A stretch of 64,000 nt of DNA from Lederbergia citrisecunda (lineage in GTDB: Bacteria > Bacillota > Bacilli > Bacillales > Bacillaceae_C), in the NCBI RefSeq assembly GCF_018343695.1, contig NZ_JAGYPJ010000001.1, positions 3,222,511 to 3,286,510 of the forward strand, in the 5' to 3' direction. Made by a program: the position numbers and the translations under genes. Below are positions 1 through 7,830 of this stretch, piece after piece. Within the stretch, counting starts at the first letter, position 1, and each line of letters starts with the position of its first letter. A model generated the notes under the pieces. That model was not told where the DNA came from and did no database searches. It saw only the letters and a list, made by a program, of their open reading frames with translations.

Positions 1-159
1 CTTAAGGATGAAGCTACTATAAAGACATGTAGTTCTTTAGATGAACTTAAAAAGGAAATAAGAAGTTATATGACTTATCACAATAATTTTAGGTATCAAT
101 GGAATTTAAAGAAGATGACTCCTGTTGAATACAGAAACCATCTTCTCCAAGTTGCATAA
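1..159 (+). CDS. IS3-family transposase OrfB, C-terminal fragment cut by the window edge
   Basis: The frame is open from base 1 to a TAA at 157-159. The last 52 residues carry the end of an rve/DDE integrase core: a YHNNFRYQWNLKKMTPVEYR segment that matches the YN..R.Q..L...TP..YR signature of IS3/IS150-type OrfB. The rest of the gene lies outside the window, so whether it is intact cannot be judged. The element appears to end near 190 with ...GGGTACA, the reverse complement of a TGTACCC-type terminus. It abuts a broken sigma-factor gene, so this copy probably caused or followed that disruption. Confidence 0.75.
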   Translation, partial: LKDEATIKTCSSLDELKKEIRSYMTYHNNFRYQWNLKKMTPVEYRNHLLQVA

Positions 160-190
160 CCTTTTTTTAATGTCCTTTACAAAGGGTACA
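160..190 (+). mobile_element. Probable right end of the IS3-family element
   Basis: The 31 bases after the transposase stop end in GGGTACA, which reads TGTACCC on the other strand. This fits the TG...CA termini of IS3-family elements. Homology to the sigma gene at 52219-52758 starts at 194. The exact boundary and any 3-bp target duplication are inferred because the left end is outside the window. Confidence 0.45.
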
Positions 191-193
191 GTT

Positions 194-282
194 TATAATT
201 TACTGCTCTCTTGTTTTAGCAATAATTCAAATGCTTCCTCATCACCTTTTATGGCATTTTTTACAATATCTATATTTTCCAT
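194..282 (-). pseudogene. ECF sigma factor, 5' fragment (broken duplicate of the gene at 52219-52758)
   Basis: On the minus strand an ATG at 282 with AAAGGAG upstream encodes 29 residues nearly identical to the start of the intact ECF sigma factor (Q16 is E here). A TAA follows immediately where homology stops, at the junction with the IS end. The DNA match runs from about 194 to 335 against about 52670-52808, so the promoter region was duplicated too. Only part of sigma region 2 is left, so no function is expected. It is a duplication remnant truncated by the insertion. Confidence 0.8.
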
Positions 283-304
283 ATCGATATCTCCTTTCAC
301 ATTA

Positions 305-332
305 TTAGAGCAGTATCATTCAGGAAAAGTTT
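305..332 (-). promoter_or_regulatory. Relic ECF-type promoter of the broken sigma gene
   Basis: AAAC (332-329), 17 bases, then GCTCTAA (311-305) on the minus strand. The same two blocks with the same 17-base spacing stand upstream of the intact sigma gene, while the spacer differs between copies. This pattern fits an autoregulated ECF promoter; recognition by this sigma factor is inference. Confidence 0.4.
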
Positions 333-335
333 AAA

Positions 336-814
336 AAAATTAAATCATTTTATAAGATTTTATCACCTCTTCTACTTCGTTATGTAATATAGATGCAGTT
401 TTTTACTATGGAAACGCACTTAGTGATTGTCTAATCCGTATAGGATAAATGAAAAAATCGTATATCCAGTAAGAGGACCACCTAGAGAGTATTAAGAAAA
501 TAATCGGATTACATAGGAATAAATGAGAATAATGATTTTTCCCTCTCATACCAAAATTTAAATTTCCATACGTTTTACACAGAAAATATATTAGATTTTA
601 CTAATAGCTTGAGAAATGTTTTTGTTTTAGACATTATCATTATTTTCTTATGCGTAATAATGATCATACAAAATAGGACATCCTATATTTAGGGAAGAAA
701 ACGAAACGGAGTTGTTTTCCAATCAATGTTTGATTGAATAGATTTTAATGAAGCCTTATTTTTGATCTAGATTTAAAGTGGTTTATTCAAGCAAAGAAAA
801 TTAGGAGGAAAAAG
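336..814. other. Gene-free AT-rich stretch before the ykoGH-like operon
   Basis: I see no convincing gene here. A 62-codon frame without a start codon (504-692, plus) ends in a hydrophobic stretch and could be a decayed membrane-protein tail, but AT-rich sequence gives such frames by chance. The operon promoter should lie near the right end; the RBS AGGAGG is at 803-808. Confidence 0.4.
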
Positions 815-1516
815 ATGGAGAAAGAATCTATCTTAGTAGTAGAAGATGAAGAAAAAATCTCGAGATTGTTAGAAATTGAATTAGTATATGAAGGCTATGA
901 TGTCACAAAGGCCACCGATGGATTGGAAGCATTTGATATTTACCATACCAAAAAGTGGGGTCTAATTTTGTTGGATGTTATGATTCCTGGTATAAGTGGC
1001 ATTGAGCTGCTTCGTCGTATTCGCTCTCAAGATAGTATTACTCCTGTCCTTTTACTCACCGCGAAAAATTCTGTTGAAGATAAAGTATCAGGTTTGGATC
1101 TTGGAGCAAATGATTACATTACCAAACCTTTTCAAATAGAGGAGCTTTTAGCTAGAATTCGTGCTGCCCTTCGGATTAATACAAATGAAGGAAGTCTGGA
1201 TAAAGAAAATGAAGACTGGATGGTGATTGAGGATTTAAGGTTGAATGAAAAAACACGTGAGGTATTTCGCGGAGACGAAAAGATTGAGTTAACCCCCAGA
1301 GAGTTCGATCTCCTAGTTTTCTTATTTAAAAATAAACGCCAAGTGCTAAATAGAGAGCAGATTTTAGAGGGAGTATGGGGATATGACTATTATGGTGATA
1401 CAAACGTAGTAGATGTGTATATTCGTTATGTCCGGAAGAAAATTGATTTCCCTAGTAAACCACCACTTGTCCACACAGTTAGAGGTGTTGGATATGTATT
1501 AAGGGAATTAAAATGA
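815..1516 (+). CDS. ykoG: OmpR/PhoB-family response regulator (YkoG-like)
   Basis: A 233-residue two-domain DNA-binding response regulator. The receiver domain (about 6-117) has the acidic pair E10/D11, the phospho-acceptor D54 in LLDVMIPG, T82 and K104. The C-terminal winged helix (about 132-230) contains ELTPREFDLLVFL and ends in the usual VRGVGYVLR. ATG at 815 has AGGAGG six bases upstream. The stop overlaps the kinase start (ATGA at 1513), so the two are translationally coupled. The RR-kinase-PepSY-PepSY order resembles ykoGH-ykoI-ykoJ of Bacillus subtilis, the basis for the symbol. The target genes are unknown, but the downstream PepSY genes are natural candidates. Confidence 0.9.
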   Translation: MEKESILVVEDEEKISRLLEIELVYEGYDVTKATDGLEAFDIYHTKKWGLILLDVMIPGISGIELLRRIRSQDSITPVLLLTAKNSVEDKVSGLDLGANDYITKPFQIEELLARIRAALRINTNEGSLDKENEDWMVIEDLRLNEKTREVFRGDEKIELTPREFDLLVFLFKNKRQVLNREQILEGVWGYDYYGDTNVVDVYIRYVRKKIDFPSKPPLVHTVRGVGYVLRELK

Positions 1517-2877
1517 AATTACGAAATAAAATCAACTTATACACATCCGTTTTATTTGTCATATTATTAGTCATTATGAATATATTGGGATATTTTGTGT
1601 TCAGCCATTTAATCATTAACAGTGAACTCAAGCGGGTACGAATAGAGACAGAAATGACAGTTGCAGGTCTGAATGAATCGCTTCAAACAATACCTGCTGA
1701 AGATTTATTAAGAGCATACGTTCCAGTTGATGGCATGATAAGAATAATATTTCCCCAAAAACCATCCCTTCCTACAGTTACCTCTTCGGCTTCAGAACAG
1801 GATTTAGGCAAATTAGACAAAGTATTTTATAAAGGAGAGAAAAGCGCAAAACTTACATTCAATAATAAAACATACGCCTTCGTAAGCGTACCAATAATAT
1901 GGATGGATGGAGATGTAGCAAATCTTCAGGTAACAAGTAGTATCCAACCATCTGTTGATAATCTAAACATATTAAAAGTCGTTTTATTATTTGTCACTTT
2001 GATTGCAACTATTTCAGTTACTATTTCAAGCAGGATCCTAAGTCAACTAATTACAAACCCTATTACTTCAATGATTGAAATAATGACCGAAATTCGCCGG
2101 AGTGGACAATTTAAAAGAGTCGATTTAAATAGAAAATCTAAAGATGAATTAGTGGAAATGGGTGAAACCTTTAATCATATGATTGATTTGCTTGAAACGA
2201 ATTTTGAAAAACAAGAACAATTTGTTTCAAATGCATCACATGAATTAAAAACTCCATTAACTATAATTGAAAGCTATGCAAGTTTATTAAGGAGACGGGG
2301 ACAGCAAGAATCAGATATATTTATTGAATCGGTTGAAGCGATACAATCAGAATCTGTAAGAATGAGGGAATTGACAGAACAATTACTATTTATGGCGAAA
2401 CATAATGAACATTGGAATATTAAAAAAAGCCGGGTAAATTTATTCGATATAGTCCTTCAATCAATTAAATCGTTTCAAAATGCGTATCAACGAGAAATTG
2501 AATTAAATCGAGTAGAAAATTTATGGATATATACGGATGAACAAAAACTAAAACAACTGCTTTTCATCATTTTAGACAATGCAAGAAAATATAGCGAGGA
2601 TTTAATTTCTGTAGTTTTAGGAAAAGAAAATAATCAGTTGTATATTCAAATTATAGACCGAGGCATCGGCATTCCTGAAACGGATCAAAATAAAATATTT
2701 GATCGATTCTATAGAGTTGATAAAGCACGAAATAGAAAACAAGGTGGAACAGGTTTAGGTCTACCTATAGCAAAAGAGATAGCAGATGCGATTGGTGCCA
2801 AAATCAATTTAAGCAGTGTTGAAAAAATAGGGACAACTGTGACGATTTATTTACCTATTGATGAAAAGAGTGATTAA
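1513..2877 (+). CDS. ykoH: Sensor histidine kinase (YkoH-like)
   Basis: A 454-residue membrane kinase. TM1 (about 10-35), an extracellular sensor region of about 115 residues, TM2 (about 153-176), a HAMP linker (about 176-230), a HisKA domain with the phospho-acceptor H243 in ASHELKTPL, and a HATPase domain with N (DNARKYSE), G1 (DRGIGIP), F (FDRFYRVD) and G2 (GGTGLGL) boxes are all present. It is therefore expected to be active and to phosphorylate the regulator encoded just upstream, which it overlaps by four bases. The signal is unknown. The secreted or anchored PepSY proteins downstream could modulate the extracellular domain; that is inference from linkage. Confidence 0.9.
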   Translation: MKLRNKINLYTSVLFVILLVIMNILGYFVFSHLIINSELKRVRIETEMTVAGLNESLQTIPAEDLLRAYVPVDGMIRIIFPQKPSLPTVTSSASEQDLGKLDKVFYKGEKSAKLTFNNKTYAFVSVPIIWMDGDVANLQVTSSIQPSVDNLNILKVVLLFVTLIATISVTISSRILSQLITNPITSMIEIMTEIRRSGQFKRVDLNRKSKDELVEMGETFNHMIDLLETNFEKQEQFVSNASHELKTPLTIIESYASLLRRRGQQESDIFIESVEAIQSESVRMRELTEQLLFMAKHNEHWNIKKSRVNLFDIVLQSIKSFQNAYQREIELNRVENLWIYTDEQKLKQLLFIILDNARKYSEDLISVVLGKENNQLYIQIIDRGIGIPETDQNKIFDRFYRVDKARNRKQGGTGLGLPIAKEIADAIGAKINLSSVEKIGTTVTIYLPIDEKSD

Positions 2878-2919
2878 TTCAGACTTTTAATTAGTATTGA
2901 GTCACATACGAGGTGCATC

Positions 2920-3615
2920 ATGAAGAAGAAGAAATGGGTTTGGTTCATTGGAATTTTAACCATTGCCGTATTGTCGATTATATTTTATCAATGGTTTTCT
3001 ATGGAGTCTTCGAAAACAATATCTGAACAAGAAGCTAGTGAGTTAGTAACGACTAAATACTCGGGAAAGATTTCTCAAGTACAGCTTACAGAAGATGATT
3101 ACATTATTAAGTTAGAAAAGAATTCAGGTTTATACGAAGTAAAGGTGAATATTCATACAGGTGAAATTTCATCCTTAACTCAAATAAAAAAAAATCAAAC
3201 TAATATCGGCAAAAATAATGTTTTAAATGAAGAGCAAATTAAAAGGATTGCCACCTCTGCTGGAACGGGTAAATTAGAATCTCTAACACAAACATTATTG
3301 AATAACCAGTTAATATTTACAGCAGTTTTAGTAGAGAAACACCAACGGACGTACGTAAAAGTTGATGCTCATACAGGTAAAGTCCTTTCAATCAATACAG
3401 AAAAACTTAACGAGCCATCAAAAAGGATAACGAAACAAGAAGCAATTAAAATTGCTATCCGCCAAGTTCCAGGTGAAGTAGATGAAGTAAAAATAAAAAG
3501 TATCGATAATTTAACTTACTATTTTGTTGAAATTGATACTAAAGATGATCGGGAAGCCACAATTCAAATACAAGCAATTACCGGGGAAGTTAAATCTGTT
3601 ACTTGGGATGATTAA
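2920..3615 (+). CDS. Membrane-anchored PepSY-domain protein
   Basis: A 231-residue protein with one N-terminal TM (about 6-27, after KKKK) and an extracytoplasmic part of three PepSY-like repeats. Each begins with an (I/L)xxxEAxxIA-type helix and ends with a (H/A)(T/I)TGE(I/V)xS strand motif (about 34-88, 104-156, 168-229). The third repeat is the most canonical (ITKQEAIKIAIRQVPGEVDE). PepSY domains are often linked to protease inhibition or to two-component loci. It starts 43 bases after the kinase with GAGGTG upstream, so it is probably in the same operon. Possible role: an accessory regulator of the kinase's sensor domain. Confidence 0.8.
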   Translation: MKKKKWVWFIGILTIAVLSIIFYQWFSMESSKTISEQEASELVTTKYSGKISQVQLTEDDYIIKLEKNSGLYEVKVNIHTGEISSLTQIKKNQTNIGKNNVLNEEQIKRIATSAGTGKLESLTQTLLNNQLIFTAVLVEKHQRTYVKVDAHTGKVLSINTEKLNEPSKRITKQEAIKIAIRQVPGEVDEVKIKSIDNLTYYFVEIDTKDDREATIQIQAITGEVKSVTWDD

Positions 3616-3721
3616 GGAAACGGAATGATCTCATCAATTTCTAATGTTTCTCTAAATATACTCTAATCTTCACTGTATAGACTATTCTTATAGCGAATAT
3701 TAGATATAGGAGGAATTCATT

Positions 3722-4291
3722 ATGAATAAAAATATATTAATTGGAATGCTTACTACAAGTCTCGTTTTAGGAGGAGCACTATCAGTCGGTGCAGTTGGTA
3801 ATGGAAATACACATGTTTCTCAAATAACAGCTACGGGTGAAATTATTTCAAGTAAAAACGCAGAAGAAATCGCTCTTCAAAAAGTACATGGTAAAGTGGA
3901 TAGCGTTGAATTAAAAAAAAAAGCAAATCAATCGTATTACGAAGTTGAAATTGAAAAAAAACATATAGATTATGATGTATTGATTGATGCTATTACAGGA
4001 AAAGTCCAATCTGTTCATAAAGATGAAAATGACAGAGAAGACAACGACAGCAAAGATAAGAGATATTTAAATACTACAGAAAATCTATCCACCATTTCTC
4101 CGATTGAAGCAATTTCAATTGCCAGAAAACCTGTAAATGGAGTTGTAACAAAAGTCGAAAAAAATACAGTTGAAGGAATACAAAAATATAAAATAGTAAT
4201 GAATACTTCAAAAAACCAGGCCGCAATAGAAATTAATGCAATGACAGGAGAAATTTTAAAAGTAGATTATAACAATGACTTTGAGGTTTAA
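3722..4291 (+). CDS. Secreted PepSY-domain protein
   Basis: A 189-residue protein with a Sec signal peptide (MNKNILIGMLTTSLVLGGA, cleavage probably near residue 25) and two PepSY repeats (about 41-98 and 125-186), both ending in A(I/M)TGxxxxV. A charged linker rich in D, K and R joins them. AGGAGG stands just before the ATG. It follows the anchored PepSY protein after 106 bases and is closed by a terminator at 4333-4384. It is the likely final gene of the ykoGH-like operon, although the gap could hold its own promoter. No enzymatic residues are visible. Confidence 0.8.
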   Translation: MNKNILIGMLTTSLVLGGALSVGAVGNGNTHVSQITATGEIISSKNAEEIALQKVHGKVDSVELKKKANQSYYEVEIEKKHIDYDVLIDAITGKVQSVHKDENDREDNDSKDKRYLNTTENLSTISPIEAISIARKPVNGVVTKVEKNTVEGIQKYKIVMNTSKNQAAIEINAMTGEILKVDYNNDFEV

Positions 4292-4332
4292 TGTTTATAT
4301 AGTAATGTTGATACACATTTTAAAGGGTTAAT

Positions 4333-4384
4333 AAAGGTTGTTTAATCGTTACTTTATTTGTATCGAATAAAACAGCCTTTTTTT
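4333..4384 (+). terminator. Rho-independent terminator of the ykoGH-PepSY operon
   Basis: AAAGGTTGTTT (4333-4343) pairs with AAACAGCCTTT (about 4370-4380) with one G-U pair, followed by a T run. Confidence 0.65.
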
Positions 4385-4498
4385 GCTCTCTTACTTGTTT
4401 TTTTAACAAGTACATACAAAAATAAAAGTTAACCCGTAAAATAAGAAGTAAAGAAAACTGTTTATAAATGAAAATTCATATACACAAGGGAGTGGACA

Positions 4499-4547
4499 GA
4501 AAAAGACCCAGAAATCGGGAAAGTGTTTTTTCACGAAATCTAGGTCT
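4499..4547 (-). terminator. Terminator of the rRNA methyltransferase gene
   Basis: On the minus strand AGACCTAGA pairs with TCTGGGTCT (one G-U), with a loop containing an inner GTG/CAC stem, followed by TTTTTC. Confidence 0.6.
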
Positions 4548-4563
4548 GAGTCTCAAATGTGTA

Positions 4564-5964
4564 TTATTGAGGTACACCAACATACGTAAGGACTGCACAA
4601 CATTCTACATGATACGTATGAGGAAATAGATCTACTGGTTGAACAGCTTCTAATTGATATCCAAAAGGAATGAGCTCTTTAATATCTGTCGCGAATGTAT
4701 CCGGATTACAAGAAACATAGACGATCCGTTCTGGTTTGGAGCGACCTATCCTTCTCATTACTTTTCCACCAGCCCCAGAACGTGGTGGGTCAAGCAATAA
4801 TAATTCAGGTTTTCCAAAGGTTTCTAAAACTTGATCAATCCCTAATCTCGCATCTTTTGCTAAGAAATATGTGTTGGTAATACCGTTGTCTTCTGCATTT
4901 CGTTTTGCAGATTCAATAGAAGTTTCTACAATTTCAATTCCAGCAAGTTCCGCTACACGGCTTGCAAATGGAAGAGAAAAAGTACCTACCCCACAGAATA
5001 AATCAATCATCTTTTCTGTCTTTTGCGGTTGACCCATTTCCAATGCAAGTTCAACTAATTTTTGAGCTTGTTTCGGATTTGTTTGGAAAAAGGTATCGAA
5101 CCAAAGTCGATAGCGGTAACCTACTAACTCATCATAAATAAAATCACGGCCGGCTAGTATATGTGTTTTTTCAGCTTGAGCCCGATCCGCCCAGTTGGTG
5201 TTTTCAAGCCACAATAAGCTTTTCACTTGTGGACATTTCTGCTCAATGCGTTCAACTAAATCGTTCACAGCTTTTTCAAGTGGTCCAACAGGAGCTTCTG
5301 TAGCGAATAAGGCTAGCATCATTTCCCCTGTAGCAAAAGATTGGCGAACCATTAAATGACGAAGCAAGCCTTCATGAGAATCCTTATCATAACCTGATAA
5401 CTTGTGGTCGAGTGCCCATTTCGCAACTTCCATCGCAGCTTCCACCATGTCTTTACCGGCAATGAGACAAGTTTCCAACGAAATAATGCTGCGGAAATTT
5501 CCTTGTTCATGTAAACCGAGTGTGCCATCTGGAGCAAATGTAAACTCCATTTTATTACGGTAATGCCAAGGATCTTCCATGCCAATCGTATCTCGAACAA
5601 GAGCTGGATCAAACCCTTGAGCTTCAATCGATTGTTTAACATGATCCGTTTTTTGTTTCAATTGGCCTGAATAATCCCAGTGTTGCCAAACGCAACCCCC
5701 ACAACGTTCAAAATGAGGACATGCTGGTCCGATTCTTTCAGGATGAACCTCTAATATTTCATCCGCCTTTGCTCTCCATCTTCTTACCCATGGTCGCTCC
5801 ACAGTTACACGTACTTTTTCACCTGGAAGAGCGTACGGAATCGTTAACTTTAATTTCTTCGGATTCCCTAGTTCATTTTCACGCCACACAACAGCTTGCC
5901 CTGAACCTTTTGCATCTAATTGGCGTATATCGGCAATCAAGGTCTCCCCTTTTATATTCGTCAA
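4564..5964 (-). CDS. rlmD: 23S rRNA (uracil-C5)-methyltransferase, RlmD/RlmCD (TrmA) family
   Basis: A 466-residue SAM-dependent RNA m5U methyltransferase. An N-terminal TRAM domain (about 1-70) is followed by an iron-sulfur-type cysteine cluster (CPHFERCGGC, about 82-91) and a C-terminal Rossmann domain with LFCGVGTFSLP (SAM binding), LLDPPRSGAG and the catalytic Cys in VSCNPDTFATD. The start is TTG at 5964, preceded by AGGAGG with an 8-base spacer. Length and layout match Bacillus YfjO/YefA. Whether it modifies U747, U1939 or both cannot be told from sequence. It stands alone, between a terminator and the membrane protein/TetR pair. Confidence 0.88.
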   Translation of the reverse strand: MTNIKGETLIADIRQLDAKGSGQAVVWRENELGNPKKLKLTIPYALPGEKVRVTVERPWVRRWRAKADEILEVHPERIGPACPHFERCGGCVWQHWDYSGQLKQKTDHVKQSIEAQGFDPALVRDTIGMEDPWHYRNKMEFTFAPDGTLGLHEQGNFRSIISLETCLIAGKDMVEAAMEVAKWALDHKLSGYDKDSHEGLLRHLMVRQSFATGEMMLALFATEAPVGPLEKAVNDLVERIEQKCPQVKSLLWLENTNWADRAQAEKTHILAGRDFIYDELVGYRYRLWFDTFFQTNPKQAQKLVELALEMGQPQKTEKMIDLFCGVGTFSLPFASRVAELAGIEIVETSIESAKRNAEDNGITNTYFLAKDARLGIDQVLETFGKPELLLLDPPRSGAGGKVMRRIGRSKPERIVYVSCNPDTFATDIKELIPFGYQLEAVQPVDLFPHTYHVECCAVLTYVGVPQ

Positions 5965-6097
5965 TGTTGGTCCCTCCTAAAAAATTTCGTTTATATCAAA
6001 TGAAAAAATCATTTATGATTATCAACATACTTTCCTATTATAGCGAAACAATGACGGCGAGGGAATAAGGGAGAAATCATTGCCAACGTGCTGTCAC

Positions 6098-6982
6098 TTA
6101 TACATCTACTTTTATTCCAGCTTGATTACCTTTTGGTAAGAAACTTTTTCGCGTAGCCAAAAATGAAATAATCAAAGCTATAAGCCAACCAAATAGAGTT
6201 ATTGCTGCAAGAATAGGCAATAAACTCAGTTCAAAAATCGTACGTCCGAGAAATGTTTGAAAACCTATTAAGATAATAGAGATTAACCAAAAAGTGCTGC
6301 CTAAATGAGTAAGTAGCCGAGCTTGCTTCTCACCAGTATTTGCTTGCTCTGTAAACCATCCTAATAGCGGGAGCGTCTGAAGAGCATGAAAACCTAGCCC
6401 ATGCAATACTATAAAATTACCTGATGATCCTATATAACGGCTCTGAAGAATGGACATGCAAATGCCTGCTGCAAAGGAAATCATAGTTGAGAGAAACGCA
6501 TATCGAATGCTGAGGGTTAGAAGTGGATGTTGTCCTACATGCCTTTTTCGAAAAAATGAAATAGCGACTAACACTGTTAAAATAATGATTACTACAGAAA
6601 TCAACCCGAAGAAACTCCCAACAAATACGTCTGTCATAGTTCCAACTTTCGTAAATCGAGGATTAATGCCACGAAAGTGCTGTATTGTTTCTATCCCATA
6701 ACTGTTTAAAGTGGAGACGATAAAACCCCAACGTATCCTCTTTCGACTACGCTCACTTAATCCAGATACTTGTAATAAAACCGACATGGACAAAATAAAA
6801 ACAGCAACTGCCACATTAAATGAAAAAGCACTTTCCACATTCCCTTCTGGAAGGATCATCCCACCATGTAAAGCGACATAGACTGCGCACATTGCAGCGA
6901 GTACAAAACCAATCATACTTACCATAACCAATAGCTTTTCTTTTCCGAACAATTTGGTCATTGATTTTAAAGCAGTTTTCAT
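6098..6982 (-). CDS. Polytopic membrane protein of unknown function, TetR-linked
   Basis: I do not recognise the family. The 294 residues hold about eight hydrophobic segments (near 18-42, 54-75, 84-101, 118-143, 158-177, 190-212, 225-249, 255-285). A HGLGFHALQTLPLLGW motif in the sixth segment looks functional. No transporter signature or nucleotide-binding site is visible. The gene lies directly downstream of a TetR regulator on the same strand. An operator-like palindrome at 7007-7029, also found before the TetR gene, sits in front of its start, so it is probably repressed by that regulator. A lipid, solvent or drug stress role would fit but is speculation. Confidence 0.7.
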   Translation of the reverse strand: MKTALKSMTKLFGKEKLLVMVSMIGFVLAAMCAVYVALHGGMILPEGNVESAFSFNVAVAVFILSMSVLLQVSGLSERSRKRIRWGFIVSTLNSYGIETIQHFRGINPRFTKVGTMTDVFVGSFFGLISVVIIILTVLVAISFFRKRHVGQHPLLTLSIRYAFLSTMISFAAGICMSILQSRYIGSSGNFIVLHGLGFHALQTLPLLGWFTEQANTGEKQARLLTHLGSTFWLISIILIGFQTFLGRTIFELSLLPILAAITLFGWLIALIISFLATRKSFLPKGNQAGIKVDV

Positions 6983-7006
6983 TTTATATTAATCTTCCCT
7001 TCTTAA

Positions 7007-7029
7007 TTTATTTATCAATCAATAAATAA
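7007..7029. promoter_or_regulatory. TetR operator 1, upstream of the membrane protein gene
   Basis: On the minus strand this contains TTTATTGATTRATAAATAAA (R = G), an imperfect palindrome. The same 20-mer with R = A lies at 7592-7614 on the plus strand, before the TetR gene. Only these two copies were noticed in the window. Binding by the adjacent TetR protein is inferred. Confidence 0.6.
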
Positions 7030-7070
7030 TACTTTGATAAAAAAGACAGATAGATTCTGCCTTTATTTCC

Positions 7071-7580
7071 CTATTCAAAACAAAGTAATTGCGGTAATTC
7101 CAATACCTCAGCTACCGTAATTAAAAACCCGTTACTAAAAAATTGACTTGCACTAGCTTCTGGATTTGGACTCCCTGCCATTTTAAACTTTTCAGTGACT
7201 AATTCATGAACACTTCGAAATTTTTCTCTAACATGGTCACGGATAACCGATTCGGAAATTGCATGTGACTGCATGATCAAAATAATTTCATCTTTATGAG
7301 TCTTCATTATATTTATAAATGCATGACCCATCGTATCCATTAATTGCCCAGCAGGTGCTTCTACCCCCGAAAAAGCTTCGTTAATCCGCTTGGATGCCCG
7401 ATCAATAACAGCAATAAAAAGTTCTTCTTTATTTTTAAAAAAGTGAAAAATATATGGTTGTGTAACTCCTGCGGCTTTTGCTATAAGGGCTGTTGTTGCT
7501 TTGTAGTATCCATTTTCTGCAAATATTCCTACAGCTTTATCCAAAATAAGTTCTTTTTTATCTTCACGAACGACCATCAT
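7071..7580 (-). CDS. TetR/AcrR-family transcriptional regulator
   Basis: A 169-residue protein with a typical TetR helix-turn-helix (about 8-55: ILDKAVGIFAENGYYKATTALIAKAAGVTQPYIFHFFKNKEELF) and a helical ligand-binding C-terminal part. It is shorter than the usual 185-200 residues, so the last helix may be missing. The start is ATG at 7580 or 7577, both following AAGGGG. The palindrome at 7592-7614 immediately upstream, repeated before the downstream membrane-protein gene, indicates autoregulation plus control of that gene. The inducer is unknown. Confidence 0.85.
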   Translation of the reverse strand: MMVVREDKKELILDKAVGIFAENGYYKATTALIAKAAGVTQPYIFHFFKNKEELFIAVIDRASKRINEAFSGVEAPAGQLMDTMGHAFINIMKTHKDEIILIMQSHAISESVIRDHVREKFRSVHELVTEKFKMAGSPNPEASASQFFSNGFLITVAEVLELPQLLCFE

Positions 7581-7591
7581 TAAACCCCTTT

Positions 7592-7614
7592 TTGTTTATT
7601 GATTAATAAATAAA
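7592..7614. promoter_or_regulatory. TetR operator 2, upstream of the TetR gene
   Basis: Contains TTTATTGATTRATAAATAAA (R = A), palindromic around GATT, twelve bases before the TetR start. It matches operator 1 at 19 of 20 positions. Confidence 0.6.
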
Positions 7615-7787
7615 TTTTATTTCAGTTCCAAATTATTGTCAAGGAACATTTTTATATAACTAAAAATACTTTCTGCTTTAATCAAAACGGTTAAGGCTAA
7701 CACTTATTCTTTAAAGAACTAGATGTAGAGTTAATAAATCGAGCTCGCCAAAATACTTCAACCAGTTTTGATAAAACCAGCCGAAAC

Positions 7788-7815
7788 AAGCTTGGATGAT
7801 CAAATCACCAAGCTT
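7788..7815 (-). terminator. Hairpin downstream of the yvgK-like regulator
   Basis: Perfect 8-bp stem AAGCTTGG / CCAAGCTT with a 12-base loop, 15 bases after the stop on the minus strand. The following T tract is weak (GTTTC). Confidence 0.45.
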
Positions 7816-7830
7816 CTTACGGAAATGTTT

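Noticed and set aside
504-692. 62-codon frame ending in a hydrophobic segment
   Set aside because: No start codon or RBS, no recognisable family, and AT-rich DNA readily yields hydrophobic frames.
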